64,000 nt of DNA, taken from positions 1 through 64,000 of the forward strand of contig CAYOMD010000012.1 in NCBI GenBank assembly GCA_964404985.1, in the 5' to 3' direction. The translations under genes and the position numbers were made by a program. Below, one piece after another: positions 15,774 through 24,245 of the stretch. The stretch comes from Hankyongella sp964404985. GTDB lineage: Bacteria; Pseudomonadota; Alphaproteobacteria; Sphingomonadales; Sphingomonadaceae. Below the pieces are notes generated by a model that worked only from the letters and a program-made list of their open reading frames with translations, had not been told where the DNA came from and did not search any database. Position 1 is the first letter of the stretch; each line of letters begins with the position of its first letter.

Positions 15774-16487
15774 ATGACGCACTACAAGACCATAGTTGTT
15801 TTGACCGGGGCCGGCATTTCGGCAGAGTCGGGGCTGGCGACCTTCCGGGGCCCGGATGGCCTGTGGGAGGGCCACCGGGTCGAGGATGTGGCAACGCCCG
15901 AGGCCTTCGCGCGCGATCCGGACCTTGTGCACACCTTCTACAATCTCCGTCGTGCCACCCTGGCGCAAGTGGCCCCCAACCCGGCGCACCTGGCCCTGGC
16001 GCGGCTGGAGGCTGGCCTTGCTGCACGCGGCGGCAGCCTGCTGGTGGTGACGCAGAATGTGGACGATCTGCACACCCGCGCCGGGTCGCAGGCCCTCATA
16101 CACATGCACGGTGCATTGCGCAGCGGCTGGTGCCTGGCCTGTAACGCCCGCTTTCGCTGGGATGGCCCGATGGGACAAGACAGTACCTGCCCATCCTGCA
16201 GGCGCGCGGGCTCGGTGCGCCCGGATATCGTCTGGTTCGGGGAAATGCCCTACGCCATGGACCGGATCGACGAGGCACTGGCGGCCTGCGACCTCTTCGT
16301 CTCGATCGGTACGTCCGGAAATGTCTATCCGGCAGCGGGCTTCATCTCGGCTGTGCGCTACTATCGCAAGGCGCACACTCTGGAGCTGAACCTCGAGCCT
16401 TCCGCAGGAAGCGCCCACTTCCACGAGGCCCGTCACGGCCCGGCAAGCGTGCTGGTACCCCAGTGGGTGGAGAGCCTCCTTGCCTGA
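15774..16487 (+). CDS. cobB: NAD-dependent protein deacylase (sirtuin)
   Basis: The 237-residue protein is a class III (SIRT5-like) sirtuin that removes acyl groups from lysines with NAD+ as cosubstrate. GAGISAESGLATFR is the NAD-binding loop; TQNVDDLHTRAG and HMHGALRSGWC hold the catalytic region, with the active-site histidine in MHGAL. Two cysteine pairs (CLAC and CPSC) form the zinc site, and GTSGNVYPAAGF completes the NAD pocket. The length is typical of bacterial CobB. It is divergent from dapB with a short shared promoter region. Confidence 0.94.
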   Translation: MTHYKTIVVLTGAGISAESGLATFRGPDGLWEGHRVEDVATPEAFARDPDLVHTFYNLRRATLAQVAPNPAHLALARLEAGLAARGGSLLVVTQNVDDLHTRAGSQALIHMHGALRSGWCLACNARFRWDGPMGQDSTCPSCRRAGSVRPDIVWFGEMPYAMDRIDEALAACDLFVSIGTSGNVYPAAGFISAVRYYRKAHTLELNLEPSAGSAHFHEARHGPASVLVPQWVESLLA

Positions 16488-16520
16488 GCGAGGCGGCCCT
16501 CCTGTAGGCTGCCGTATAGG

Positions 16521-17009
16521 TTACTTCGGCAGGATCACCGAATCGACGACGTGGATCACGCCGTTCGAGGTCTCGATGTCCGCCTTGGTGACGGTTGCGT
16601 TGCCGACCTTCACGCTGCTGCCGGTCGCGTCAATGGCGACGGTCTGGCCCTGGACGGTGGCCGGAGACAAAGCCTTGCCGGCCAGATCCTTGGAGGTCAC
16701 CTTGCCGGCGACCACATGGTAGGTGAGGATCTTGGTGAGCTGCGCCTTGTTTTCCGGCTTCAGCAGGTTGTCCAGGGTGCCCGCCGGCAGTTTGGAGAAA
16801 GCAGCGTCAGTCGGCGCGAACACCGTGAACGGGCCCTTGCCCTTCAGGGTATCGACGAGACCGGCGGCGGTCAGGGCTGCGGCGAGCGTCTTGAACTGAC
16901 CCGCCTTGACGGCAGTATCAACGATGTCCGCTTTACCGTAGCTGCCCGCATAGGCTGGTGCTGCTGCAAGAGCGAGTGCCGCCAGAGGGGCGAGAAGAAA
17001 TGTGCGCAT
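16521..17009 (-). CDS. Secreted fasciclin-domain protein
   Basis: The 162-residue protein has a signal peptide (MRTFLLAPLAALALAAAPAYA) followed by one fasciclin (FAS1) domain. The H1 motif is FTVFAPTDAAFSKLP and the H2 region is TSKDLAGKALSPATVQGQ with the ending GVIHVVDSVILP. Such proteins are exported and linked to adhesion or envelope functions in bacteria. It converges with the sirtuin gene, leaving about 33 bases between stops. Confidence 0.92.
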   Translation of the reverse strand: MRTFLLAPLAALALAAAPAYAGSYGKADIVDTAVKAGQFKTLAAALTAAGLVDTLKGKGPFTVFAPTDAAFSKLPAGTLDNLLKPENKAQLTKILTYHVVAGKVTSKDLAGKALSPATVQGQTVAIDATGSSVKVGNATVTKADIETSNGVIHVVDSVILPK

Positions 17010-17539
17010 GAATGCCTCCGTGATGGTGGGGCCAGCGCATCAGCGCCGGCCATCCCAATACGTGCGCTCGCCAAGACAGTTTGCGCCGGCACGACGAACG
17101 CGCGCGCACATGCGTTGAACGGTTGCGGCATCTCGGTCTGGTAATAATCGCCTCGCGCTGCAGGGCAGCATACATCATATATTATCTTACAAATGGCATT
17201 TCTATTATAATCAGTATCAAAACATTCTATCATTAACTCCTTATAAAGATTCATCGCAGTAAGCATATTCCCGAGAGGGGGGCCTCTCATTATCAATTGA
17301 GGGAATGCTGCACGCGCAGCGATCATGGGGAACAATGTCTATTTCAATCGATTCTAAAGCCTGACGTCACAGACGGCCCGGAAATTTATATTGCGGGTGC
17401 AGTCGTGGAGGCATGTCGCGGGCGGCAGAATTATCGTTTGAGCGCAACGTCATCAGGGGGGCGGAGCGGTCGAGGTGGTCCGGGTGCGGGGAGGCATCCG
17501 GACCACATTTCATTTGTCTTCTGTCGCCTGTCATAAAAA
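17010..17539. other. Intergenic region with AT-rich island, possible sRNA
   Basis: No convincing protein gene is present. Bases about 17165-17270 are strikingly AT-rich for this genome. Further right, TGGTCCGG and CCGGACCA form an 8-bp hairpin around 17475-17505, and about 35 bases later comes a strong terminator at 17540-17568. A hairpin followed by a terminator with no credible ORF is what a small RNA on the plus strand would look like, but I see no clear promoter, so this is only a candidate. Confidence 0.35.
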
Positions 17540-17568
17540 AAGCCCCGGCCAGAACCGGGGCTTTTTTA
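17540..17568. terminator. Bidirectional intrinsic terminator
   Basis: AAGCCCCGG (17540-17548) pairs with CCGGGGCTT (17555-17563) around a 6-base loop. The stem has an A-run on the left and a T-run on the right, so it can stop transcription on both strands. On the minus strand it would end the TonB-receptor transcript; on the plus strand it would end any transcript from the gap. Confidence 0.88.
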
Positions 17569-17594
17569 TATTTGACTGCGCGAAGAACCGTTAC

Positions 17595-17726
17595 AGTCTG
17601 ATGACTGTACGCAGAATCAAGGCCCTCACCGGTCGTGTCGAGCCAAGTCGAGACACGTCCATATGATGATGGAACCGCCCCTCGACCGGGCTCGGGGCGA
17701 ACGGTTTAACCTAAAATCATCACGCT
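17595..17726. repeat. MITE-like element sharing ends with 43055-43357
   Basis: The left end AGTCTGATGACTGTAC (17595-17610) also occurs, with one change, at 43055-43070. The right end (GGGCTCGGGGCGAACGGTTT... and CATCACGCTCTA, about 17687-17728) resembles 43318-43357. The two ends are partly complementary to each other (about 11 of 15 positions), giving imperfect terminal inverted repeats. The interior differs between the two places. No coding capacity is seen. Confidence 0.5.
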
Positions 17727-20336
17727 CTAGAAGCGGCCCTTCACTGTCAGACCGAAGGTGCGCGGCTCACCCAGGAACGAGTTGAAGGTCTGGTTGGAGA
17801 CCGTCACAAACGGGTTGCCGAGTGTGTTGCCACCCGGGGCCTGGAACGGCGCATCGAATGCGACCTGCTTGTAGTTCTTGTTGAACAGGTTCTGGGCAAA
17901 GAATTCAATTCCCCAACGACCGTCCGGATCGGCGAAGCCGGCCCGCATATTGACGATCACGAAGCCGAGTTGCTCCTTCTCGGGGTCGAGGTCGGAACCG
18001 GTGTTGTACTTGGACGAATAGCGCAGGCTGAAGTTCAGCAGGCCGTCCAGCCCTTCGGAGATTTCCGGCCGCCAGGTCGCGCTGCTGGTGATGGTCAGCA
18101 GCGGTGCATTGGTCAGGCGTGCGCCCGGCAACTGGAACAGGATGTTGCCAGCCGGCGCGGTCGCCGAAGTGGGTTGCGCGAACAGCGGGCCTTCCAGATC
18201 GTCGTCGTAGCGTGCGTCGGCGAGGGTGATGCCGCCGTTGACGCTCAAGCTGCGTGCCGGCTTGAAGCTGCCTTCGATTTCGAAGCCGCGGGTAACCGCA
18301 CCGGCAATCGGCGTGACGATGAAGGCCAGTCCGTTGAAGGTGTTCAACTGGAAGTTGCTGAAGTCCGAATAGAACAGCGCAACGTTCAGGGTCGCGCCGT
18401 TATCGGCATTGCGGTATTTCAGGCCGACTTCGTAGCTGTTGACCGTCTCGGCCGGGAACTGGAGCTGATCCGGGTTGATAGCGACGCCGACACCCGGGAA
18501 GGACAGGCCAGCACGGTCCAGGTTGAACCCGCCCGCCTTGTAGCCGCGCGCATAGCTGGCGTAGGTGTTGATTTCATCATTGACCTGGGCACTGAGCACC
18601 GCCGTGCCGGTCACTTCGCTTTCCTGGCGCTCGCTGTTGTAAACACCGTTCAGCCGCGGGTCATAGACCGCCGAGCACGTCAGCGGCACGAGGGATGCTG
18701 CGCCCCCGATGATTGCCGCTGCCGTACCGAGGCCGACAGGATTATTGCCGCCGACTGCCGGTGCCAGTTGTGCAGCGGTCAGGCGGGAGATGCCGAACAC
18801 AGCCGAGCAGCCCTGGTTCTGGCCGGTCAGGTTCGCATCTATTTCCTTGTTCTCATTGGTATAACGTACACCGGCTGTGAAGGTGAGCTGCTCGGTGAGC
18901 TTGATCTCGTTGTGGGTGAAGAACGCGAAGTTGCGCGACCGGTGGCGGAAGGTCGAGAAAGTATCGTTGCTGCTGAACAGGTCCAGCGGATTCGAGGATG
19001 CTGGAATGATGCCGAGACCGCGTGCGAGTGAACCAATGGTGTTGAGCGGGTTCTGGAAGGTTGCTGGCAGGGTCGGATTGAGGACCGCGTTCAGGTAGCG
19101 CTGGAAGTCGGCGCCGGTGCGGTTTTCGTCCTCGACGTTCAGGATTTCATTGGCGAAGATCCCGCCGACCAGCCAGTCTAGCCGGCCGCCGAATGCCTCG
19201 CCTTGCGCGCGCAGTTCCTGCTGGAAGGTGCGGAAACGCTGCGCGTTCAGATCGTCCGAGCGGTAGAGCAGGTCGAGCGTGGTATAGTCGATATCCTGAC
19301 CGCGGTTATAGTCCCAGAAGCGGTAAGAGGTGACGGAGGTGATGGTGGCTCCGCCGAGCTTCAGAGTCGCCTCGTTGGAGACACCCCACTCGTTCACGTC
19401 CTGCTGGTAGGAACGGGCCGGAGTCGTGCCGCTGATGCGGTCATAGGGGTTGACCGCCGAAAGCCCGCCAGCTCCCGAGCCCAGCCGACCGCCAAGTGCT
19501 TCGATAATGCTTGCGGTCGGGCCACGGGTGGTGGTGGCGGCGGCGCAGCATTCTTCCCGGCGCTGGGAATAATCACCAATTACGCGGAAGGTCAGGTTCG
19601 AGGTGGGCTCGAACAGCAACTGCCCGCGCACCAGCCAGCGGTCGCGATCATTGAAATCGCGGTCTGAGAGCGTGTCCGTGAAGAAGCCGTCGCGGCGGGT
19701 CCAGGTGGCGTCAATACGCGCGGCCAGGACATCCTGGATGATCGCACCGGTCACGCCAGCGGCGACACGGGCATAATCATAGTTGCCGTAGCTGCCCTCG
19801 CCATAGGCTTCCGTGTCGTAGCTCGGGCCTTTGGTGACGACGTTGATGAGACCGGCAGAGGCGTTGCGCCCGAATAGTGTTCCCTGAGGGCCGCGCGCGA
19901 CTTCGATGCGCTCGACCTCGCCGAGGTCGGTGAAGCCGACACTGTTCCGGTTGCGGTACACGCCGTCAATGATCACGGCGACCGAGGACTCAAGGCCGGG
20001 GTTGTCACCGGTGGTGCCGATACCGCGAATCCGCGCCGTCGTGCCGGCCGCCTCAGCAGAGGTCGAGGTGAGCACAAGGCTGGGCGAGAGGCGCTGCAGT
20101 TCGCGCACGTCGGTGATGCCGGCGGTTTTCAGTTCAAGCGAGCCGATAGCGCTGATGGCAATCGGCACTTCCTGCAGGCTGCGCGAGCGCTTGGTGGCGG
20201 TGACGATAATCGTCTCAAGCTCGAGCGCTGTCTCTTCCGGTGCAGCCTCGGCCGGTGCCGCCTGATCCTGCGCGTAGGCCGGCATGCCAGACAGCAAGGA
20301 CAGCAGGGCTACGCCTGACAAAAGCGAACGATTCAT
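17727..20336 (-). CDS. TonB-dependent outer-membrane receptor
   Basis: The 869-residue protein starts with a signal peptide (MNRSLLSGVALLSLLSGMPAYA) and a TonB-box-like segment (ETIIVTATKR), then a plug domain with VPIAISAI, VLTSTSAEAAGTTARIRGIG and GTLFGRNASAGLINVVTKGP. The rest is a 22-strand-type beta barrel ending in an aromatic residue (LTVKGRF). Such receptors import siderophores, carbohydrates, aromatic or hydrophobic compounds; the ligand is not readable. The neighbouring fad genes are separated by a regulatory-looking gap, so a link to lipid uptake is speculative. I chose the start at 20336 for its GGGAGG Shine-Dalgarno and signal peptide. Confidence 0.93.
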   Translation of the reverse strand: MNRSLLSGVALLSLLSGMPAYAQDQAAPAEAAPEETALELETIIVTATKRSRSLQEVPIAISAIGSLELKTAGITDVRELQRLSPSLVLTSTSAEAAGTTARIRGIGTTGDNPGLESSVAVIIDGVYRNRNSVGFTDLGEVERIEVARGPQGTLFGRNASAGLINVVTKGPSYDTEAYGEGSYGNYDYARVAAGVTGAIIQDVLAARIDATWTRRDGFFTDTLSDRDFNDRDRWLVRGQLLFEPTSNLTFRVIGDYSQRREECCAAATTTRGPTASIIEALGGRLGSGAGGLSAVNPYDRISGTTPARSYQQDVNEWGVSNEATLKLGGATITSVTSYRFWDYNRGQDIDYTTLDLLYRSDDLNAQRFRTFQQELRAQGEAFGGRLDWLVGGIFANEILNVEDENRTGADFQRYLNAVLNPTLPATFQNPLNTIGSLARGLGIIPASSNPLDLFSSNDTFSTFRHRSRNFAFFTHNEIKLTEQLTFTAGVRYTNENKEIDANLTGQNQGCSAVFGISRLTAAQLAPAVGGNNPVGLGTAAAIIGGAASLVPLTCSAVYDPRLNGVYNSERQESEVTGTAVLSAQVNDEINTYASYARGYKAGGFNLDRAGLSFPGVGVAINPDQLQFPAETVNSYEVGLKYRNADNGATLNVALFYSDFSNFQLNTFNGLAFIVTPIAGAVTRGFEIEGSFKPARSLSVNGGITLADARYDDDLEGPLFAQPTSATAPAGNILFQLPGARLTNAPLLTITSSATWRPEISEGLDGLLNFSLRYSSKYNTGSDLDPEKEQLGFVIVNMRAGFADPDGRWGIEFFAQNLFNKNYKQVAFDAPFQAPGGNTLGNPFVTVSNQTFNSFLGEPRTFGLTVKGRF

Positions 20337-20668
20337 CGAAAACCTCCCCGATACTATGATACATTTTACCCACCGCCGGTTTGCGGGAGCTATTTGTTCG
20401 GAACATGAATGTAGAACCCGCCTCATGGCAAGAGGCGGCGGCCAAGAACTGCGCCGGAACTCTGTTCCACACGGAGAATGGTGATGGGTGATGTCAAAAA
20501 GCCACAGAATTCAAGGCTGAAGCCATGCCGCTGGACTTGGTATAGTCGTGCATGGCGACTACACGTGGCACCTCAGGTGCTGAAATAACACGTTCGTTGC
20601 GCAACGGCGCAATGAGATGACGCAATAAGATGTGGCGATGCGCTATGTAGCGCATCGCCAGTAAGGGT
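20337..20668. other. Intergenic region with 13-bp perfect inverted repeat
   Basis: This 332-base gap should contain the minus-strand promoter of the TonB receptor; TAAAAT, about 35 bases before its ATG, is a plausible -10. At 20633-20660 there is a perfect 13-bp inverted repeat (TGGCGATGCGCTA, TG, TAGCGCATCGCCA) just after the 3' end of the beta-oxidation gene. It lacks a T-run but is well placed to end that transcript or protect its 3' end. No gene is seen. Confidence 0.5.
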
Positions 20669-22858
20669 TCAGGCGGCTTTGCGTTCCGAATCAACGCCAT
20701 AGAAGCTTGCGCCGCGCGCGGCCATGTCGCGCAGCAGCTGTGGCGGGTCAAAACGCGGGCCGTGCTTGGCGGCCAGGCCGTCCAGGATTTCGACAACTTT
20801 GGCGAGGCCCAGGCTGTCCATGTAGCTGAACGGCCCGCCGGTGAATGGCAGGAAGCCCCAGCCGAAGATCGCGCCGAGATCGCCGTCTTCCGGTGTTTCC
20901 AGGACGCCTTCGGCAAAGCAGCGGGCGCATTCAACAATCTGGCGGAAAATCAGCCGGGTTTTCACCTCTTCGGCGCTGGGTTGTGCATCTGCGACCGGGA
21001 ACACGTCCGGCAGGTCCGGCCAGAGGTATTTTTTGCTGCCGTCGTCCGGATAGACGAAGAAGCCCTTGCCGTTCTTGCGACCGAAGCGACCAAGCTCCAT
21101 CATCTTGTCGATGACGTCATCCGCTTTGGTGTAAATATAGGCGTCGCCCATATCCTTTTTCGACTGCTCCTTGATCTTGTAGGAAAGGTCAATCGCCACC
21201 TCGTCGCCCACAGCCAGCGGGCCGACCGGCATGCCGGTGAAGCGGCCGCAGTTGTCGACCAGTGCGGCGCCGGCGCCCTCTGCAATCAAGTGATACCCCT
21301 CCATCACGTAGGTGCCGAAGCAGCGCGAGGTATAGAAACCACGGCTGTCGTTGACGACGATCGGGGTCTTGCGGATCTGCGCCACATAGTCGATCGCCTT
21401 GGCAATCGCGGTCGTGCCGGTGTTCTTGCCGACGATGATCTCGACCAGCGGCATCTTCTCGACCGGAGAGAAGAAGTGGATGCCGATGAAATTCTCCTGC
21501 TTCGACCAGGCCTCCGCCAGCCCGGTAATCGGCAGGGTCGAGGTGTTGGAGCCGAAGATCACGTCCGCCCCGAGCACAGCCTCGGCGCGCTTGGTGATGT
21601 CGGCCTTGATCCCGCGCTCCTCGAACACCGCCTCGATCACCAGGTCGGCCCCGGCGACATCCTCCATGCGGTCGGTCGGGTGGATGCGCGCCAGAATGGC
21701 GTCTGCCTTGTCCTGGGTCATCTTGCCACGCTTCACGTCCTTGGCGAGGCGGTCGGCAGTGTAGGCCTTGCCCTTGTCTGCGCTGGCCTGATCGCGGTCG
21801 AGCAGGACGACGTCGACACCCGCCTGCGCGGTGACCATGGCGATGCCTGCCCCCATCAGTCCGGCGCCGAGCATGGCGATCTTCTTGCATGGCATCGGCG
21901 CGATGTCCGCCGGGCGGCGAGCTCCCTTCTCGGCGGCCTGCTTGTTGACGAACAGGGTGCGGATCATGGACTTTGCCTGCGCCCCCATGATCAGCCTGGT
22001 GAAGTACTTCACCTCGAGCGCGAGCGCCCGATCAATCGGCAGTTGCACGCCCTCGTAGATCGCAGCCAAAATTGCGCGCGGTGCCTCGTAATTCATGAAC
22101 GTACGGCCGCTGACCATGGCCGAGCCGCCGATGAAGGTCTCGGCGTATTTCGGGTTCATGTGGCCGGCACCGCCGGGCACCTTGAAATCTTTGGCGTCCC
22201 ACGGGGCGGACCCCTTGGTCGGGTTTGCCAGGACCCAGGCCTTGGCTTTGGCGACAATCTCGCCTGCCGGCGCAACCTCGTGCACGACGCCCATGCCCTT
22301 GGCCTCGAGCGCGTTCATGTTCTTGCCTTCCAGGATGTACAGCAGCGCCGGCTGCACGCCAATGATGCGCGGCAGGCGCTGGGTCCCGCCAGCACCTGGC
22401 AGCAGCCCGACCTTGACTTCCGGCAGGCCGAACTGGGTCTTCGGGTTGTCGGAGGCCACCCGGTAATGGCAGGCCATGACCAGCTCGAAGCCACCGCCGA
22501 CGGCCAGACCGTCAACCGCTGCTGCCACCGGCTTGCCGCAGGTTTCCAGCTTGCGATAAAGGTTGGACATGACCGCGACGTTCGCTGCGAGTTGCTTCGG
22601 CGTCGCCTTGGCCATTTCGTCGCTGAAAAAGTGTGCAGAGACCTCGACCAGGTCCGCGCCGGCAAAGAAATTGCCCGGCTTGCCGCTGGTGATGACGATG
22701 CCTTTGACGGCGGCGTCGGCCACCGCCTGGTCGATCACGGTGTTCAGTTCATCCTGGGTCTTGTTGGTCAGGGTGTTCATCGATTTGCCGGGGACGTCGA
22801 ACGTCACCAGCGCAATACCGTCGGTGTCGACTTCGTAGCGCAGCGTCTCAAAGCTCAT
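20669..22858 (-). CDS. fadJ: Enoyl-CoA hydratase / 3-hydroxyacyl-CoA dehydrogenase fusion
   Basis: The 729-residue bifunctional beta-oxidation enzyme hydrates enoyl-CoA and oxidises the resulting 3-hydroxyacyl-CoA with NAD+. The N-terminal crotonase domain (to about residue 300) includes GNFFAGADL and GGGFELVMACHYR. The dehydrogenase part begins with the Rossmann motif GAGLMGAGIA and continues with VFEERGIKADI, SNTSTLPIT and FFSPVEKMPLVEI. Domain order and length match FadJ/FadB-type alpha subunits; the symbol is by family, not proven orthology. It lies downstream of the thiolase gene with a terminator-like hairpin in the gap. Confidence 0.92.
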   Translation of the reverse strand: MSFETLRYEVDTDGIALVTFDVPGKSMNTLTNKTQDELNTVIDQAVADAAVKGIVITSGKPGNFFAGADLVEVSAHFFSDEMAKATPKQLAANVAVMSNLYRKLETCGKPVAAAVDGLAVGGGFELVMACHYRVASDNPKTQFGLPEVKVGLLPGAGGTQRLPRIIGVQPALLYILEGKNMNALEAKGMGVVHEVAPAGEIVAKAKAWVLANPTKGSAPWDAKDFKVPGGAGHMNPKYAETFIGGSAMVSGRTFMNYEAPRAILAAIYEGVQLPIDRALALEVKYFTRLIMGAQAKSMIRTLFVNKQAAEKGARRPADIAPMPCKKIAMLGAGLMGAGIAMVTAQAGVDVVLLDRDQASADKGKAYTADRLAKDVKRGKMTQDKADAILARIHPTDRMEDVAGADLVIEAVFEERGIKADITKRAEAVLGADVIFGSNTSTLPITGLAEAWSKQENFIGIHFFSPVEKMPLVEIIVGKNTGTTAIAKAIDYVAQIRKTPIVVNDSRGFYTSRCFGTYVMEGYHLIAEGAGAALVDNCGRFTGMPVGPLAVGDEVAIDLSYKIKEQSKKDMGDAYIYTKADDVIDKMMELGRFGRKNGKGFFVYPDDGSKKYLWPDLPDVFPVADAQPSAEEVKTRLIFRQIVECARCFAEGVLETPEDGDLGAIFGWGFLPFTGGPFSYMDSLGLAKVVEILDGLAAKHGPRFDPPQLLRDMAARGASFYGVDSERKAA

Positions 22859-22894
22859 GGCAGGCCCTCCCGGGTGGCATATGGTGTTTTAGGG

Positions 22895-22919
22895 AAAAAC
22901 CGGCGGGCGGGCCGCCGGT
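22895..22919 (-). terminator. Intrinsic terminator between thiolase and fadJ
   Basis: On the minus strand ACCGGCGG and CCGCCGGT (22912-22919 and 22899-22906 on plus) form an 8-bp stem around a 5-base loop, followed by a T-run (plus-strand A's at 22895-22899). It sits in the 73-base gap after the thiolase stop, so fadJ expression may depend on read-through or its own promoter. Confidence 0.7.
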
Positions 22920-22931
22920 GTCACAGTTTGG

Positions 22932-24143
22932 CTAGATACGCTCGATCACCGTTGCGGTGCCCATGCCGCTGGCCACGCACAGCGTGATGAGCGCGGTGCC
23001 CTTACCGGTGCGTTCCAGTTCGTCGAGCACGGTGCCAAGGATCATGCCGCCGGTTGCACCCAGCGGGTGGCCCATGGCGATCGCGCCGCCGTTCACGTTG
23101 ATCTTGTCGTGCGGAATATTCAGCGCCTGCATGTAGCGTAGCACCACACTGGCGAATGCCTCGTTCAGTTCATAGAGATCGATGTCCTGAACGCTCATGC
23201 CGAGCTTTTTCAACAGCTTCTCGGTGACCGGCGTGGGGCCGGTCAGCATGATCGTCGGGTCAGAGCCAATGGAGGCCATGCCCTTGATGCGTGCACGTGG
23301 CTTCAGGCCGTACTTCTCGCCCATCTCCTTGCTGCCGACCAGCACGGCGCTGGCACCGTCCACGATACCCGATGAGTTGGCGGCGGTGTGGACGTGGCGG
23401 ATGCGCTCGACTTCCGGATAGCGCTGCATGGCGACCGTGTCGAAGCCCGGCATGTTTTCACCAATGGCCTCGAACGCCGGCTTGAGCGACCCCAGGGACT
23501 GCATGGTCGAGTCCGGGCGCATGTGCTCGTCATGGGCAAGCGCAATCTCGCCCAGCACGTCCTTGATCGGGATGATCGATTTGGCAAAGCGGTTCTCGGA
23601 CCATGCGAGTGCTGCGCGGCGCTGGCTCTCGACCGAGTAGGCATCGACATCATCGCGGCTGAAACCGTATTTGGTGGCGATCAGGTCGGCGGAGATGCCT
23701 TGCGGCACAAAATAATTGTTCATGGCGACAGTCGGGTCGGTCGCGATTGCGCCACCGTCCGCCCCCATCGGCACCCGGCTCATGGACTCGACACCACCGC
23801 CGATGGCGAAATTGGCCTCGCCGCTGATCACCTTGGCGGCGGCCATGTTCACGGCTTCCAGGCCAGAGGCGCAGAAGCGGTTGATCTGCACGCCAGGCGT
23901 CGTGATCGCATAGCCGGAGACCAGGGTTGCGGTCCGGGCGATGTCCGCGCCTTGCTCGCCGACTGGCATCACGCAGCCGAGTACGACGTCATCAACGTCG
24001 GCGGTGTCGATGCTGTTGCGCGCGCGAACCGCTTCCAGAAGCTGGCTCGCCAGTTGCACAGGGGCGATCTCGTGCAGGGCGCCGTCCTTGCGACCCTTGC
24101 CGCGCGGGGTGCGCACGGCGTCATAAACAAAGGCTTCAGACAT
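22932..24143 (-). CDS. Acetyl-CoA C-acyltransferase (thiolase)
   Basis: The 403-residue thiolase carries out the last step of beta-oxidation, splitting 3-ketoacyl-CoA with CoA. The nucleophilic cysteine is in NRFCASGLEAVNMAA, the GHPLGATGG block holds the catalytic histidine, and CVASGMGTATVIER near the C-terminus holds the second cysteine. It is the FadA/AtoB-like partner of the bifunctional enzyme downstream. The ATG at 24143 follows GGAGGACCTC. Confidence 0.95.
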   Translation of the reverse strand: MSEAFVYDAVRTPRGKGRKDGALHEIAPVQLASQLLEAVRARNSIDTADVDDVVLGCVMPVGEQGADIARTATLVSGYAITTPGVQINRFCASGLEAVNMAAAKVISGEANFAIGGGVESMSRVPMGADGGAIATDPTVAMNNYFVPQGISADLIATKYGFSRDDVDAYSVESQRRAALAWSENRFAKSIIPIKDVLGEIALAHDEHMRPDSTMQSLGSLKPAFEAIGENMPGFDTVAMQRYPEVERIRHVHTAANSSGIVDGASAVLVGSKEMGEKYGLKPRARIKGMASIGSDPTIMLTGPTPVTEKLLKKLGMSVQDIDLYELNEAFASVVLRYMQALNIPHDKINVNGGAIAMGHPLGATGGMILGTVLDELERTGKGTALITLCVASGMGTATVIERI

Positions 24144-24204
24144 GAGGTCCTCCAAGGGGTTGGCCGCAGCGCAGAGTCCGCGCGGTCGTTATGGTTTGCG
24201 GGTC

Positions 24205-24238
24205 AAAAATGTGCCCCTGCTGACGACAACAGGGGCAC
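24205..24238 (-). terminator. Intrinsic terminator between acyl-CoA dehydrogenase and thiolase
   Basis: On the minus strand GTGCCCCTG pairs with CAGGGGCAC (plus 24230-24238 and 24211-24219) and is followed by a T-run (plus 24205-24210). It lies directly after the acyl-CoA dehydrogenase stop. Confidence 0.8.
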
Positions 24239-24245
24239 CTGGCAA

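Noticed and set aside
17297..17601. Short plus-strand frames in the gap before the TonB receptor
   Set aside because: No ribosome-binding site, no homology and poor composition; a non-coding transcript is a better idea if anything is expressed.
20762..22987. 741-codon open frame opposite the hydratase/dehydrogenase gene
   Set aside because: It is antisense to a clear FadJ-type enzyme, rich in His, Arg, Gly and Asp, and has no domain signature; long antisense frames are expected at this GC content.
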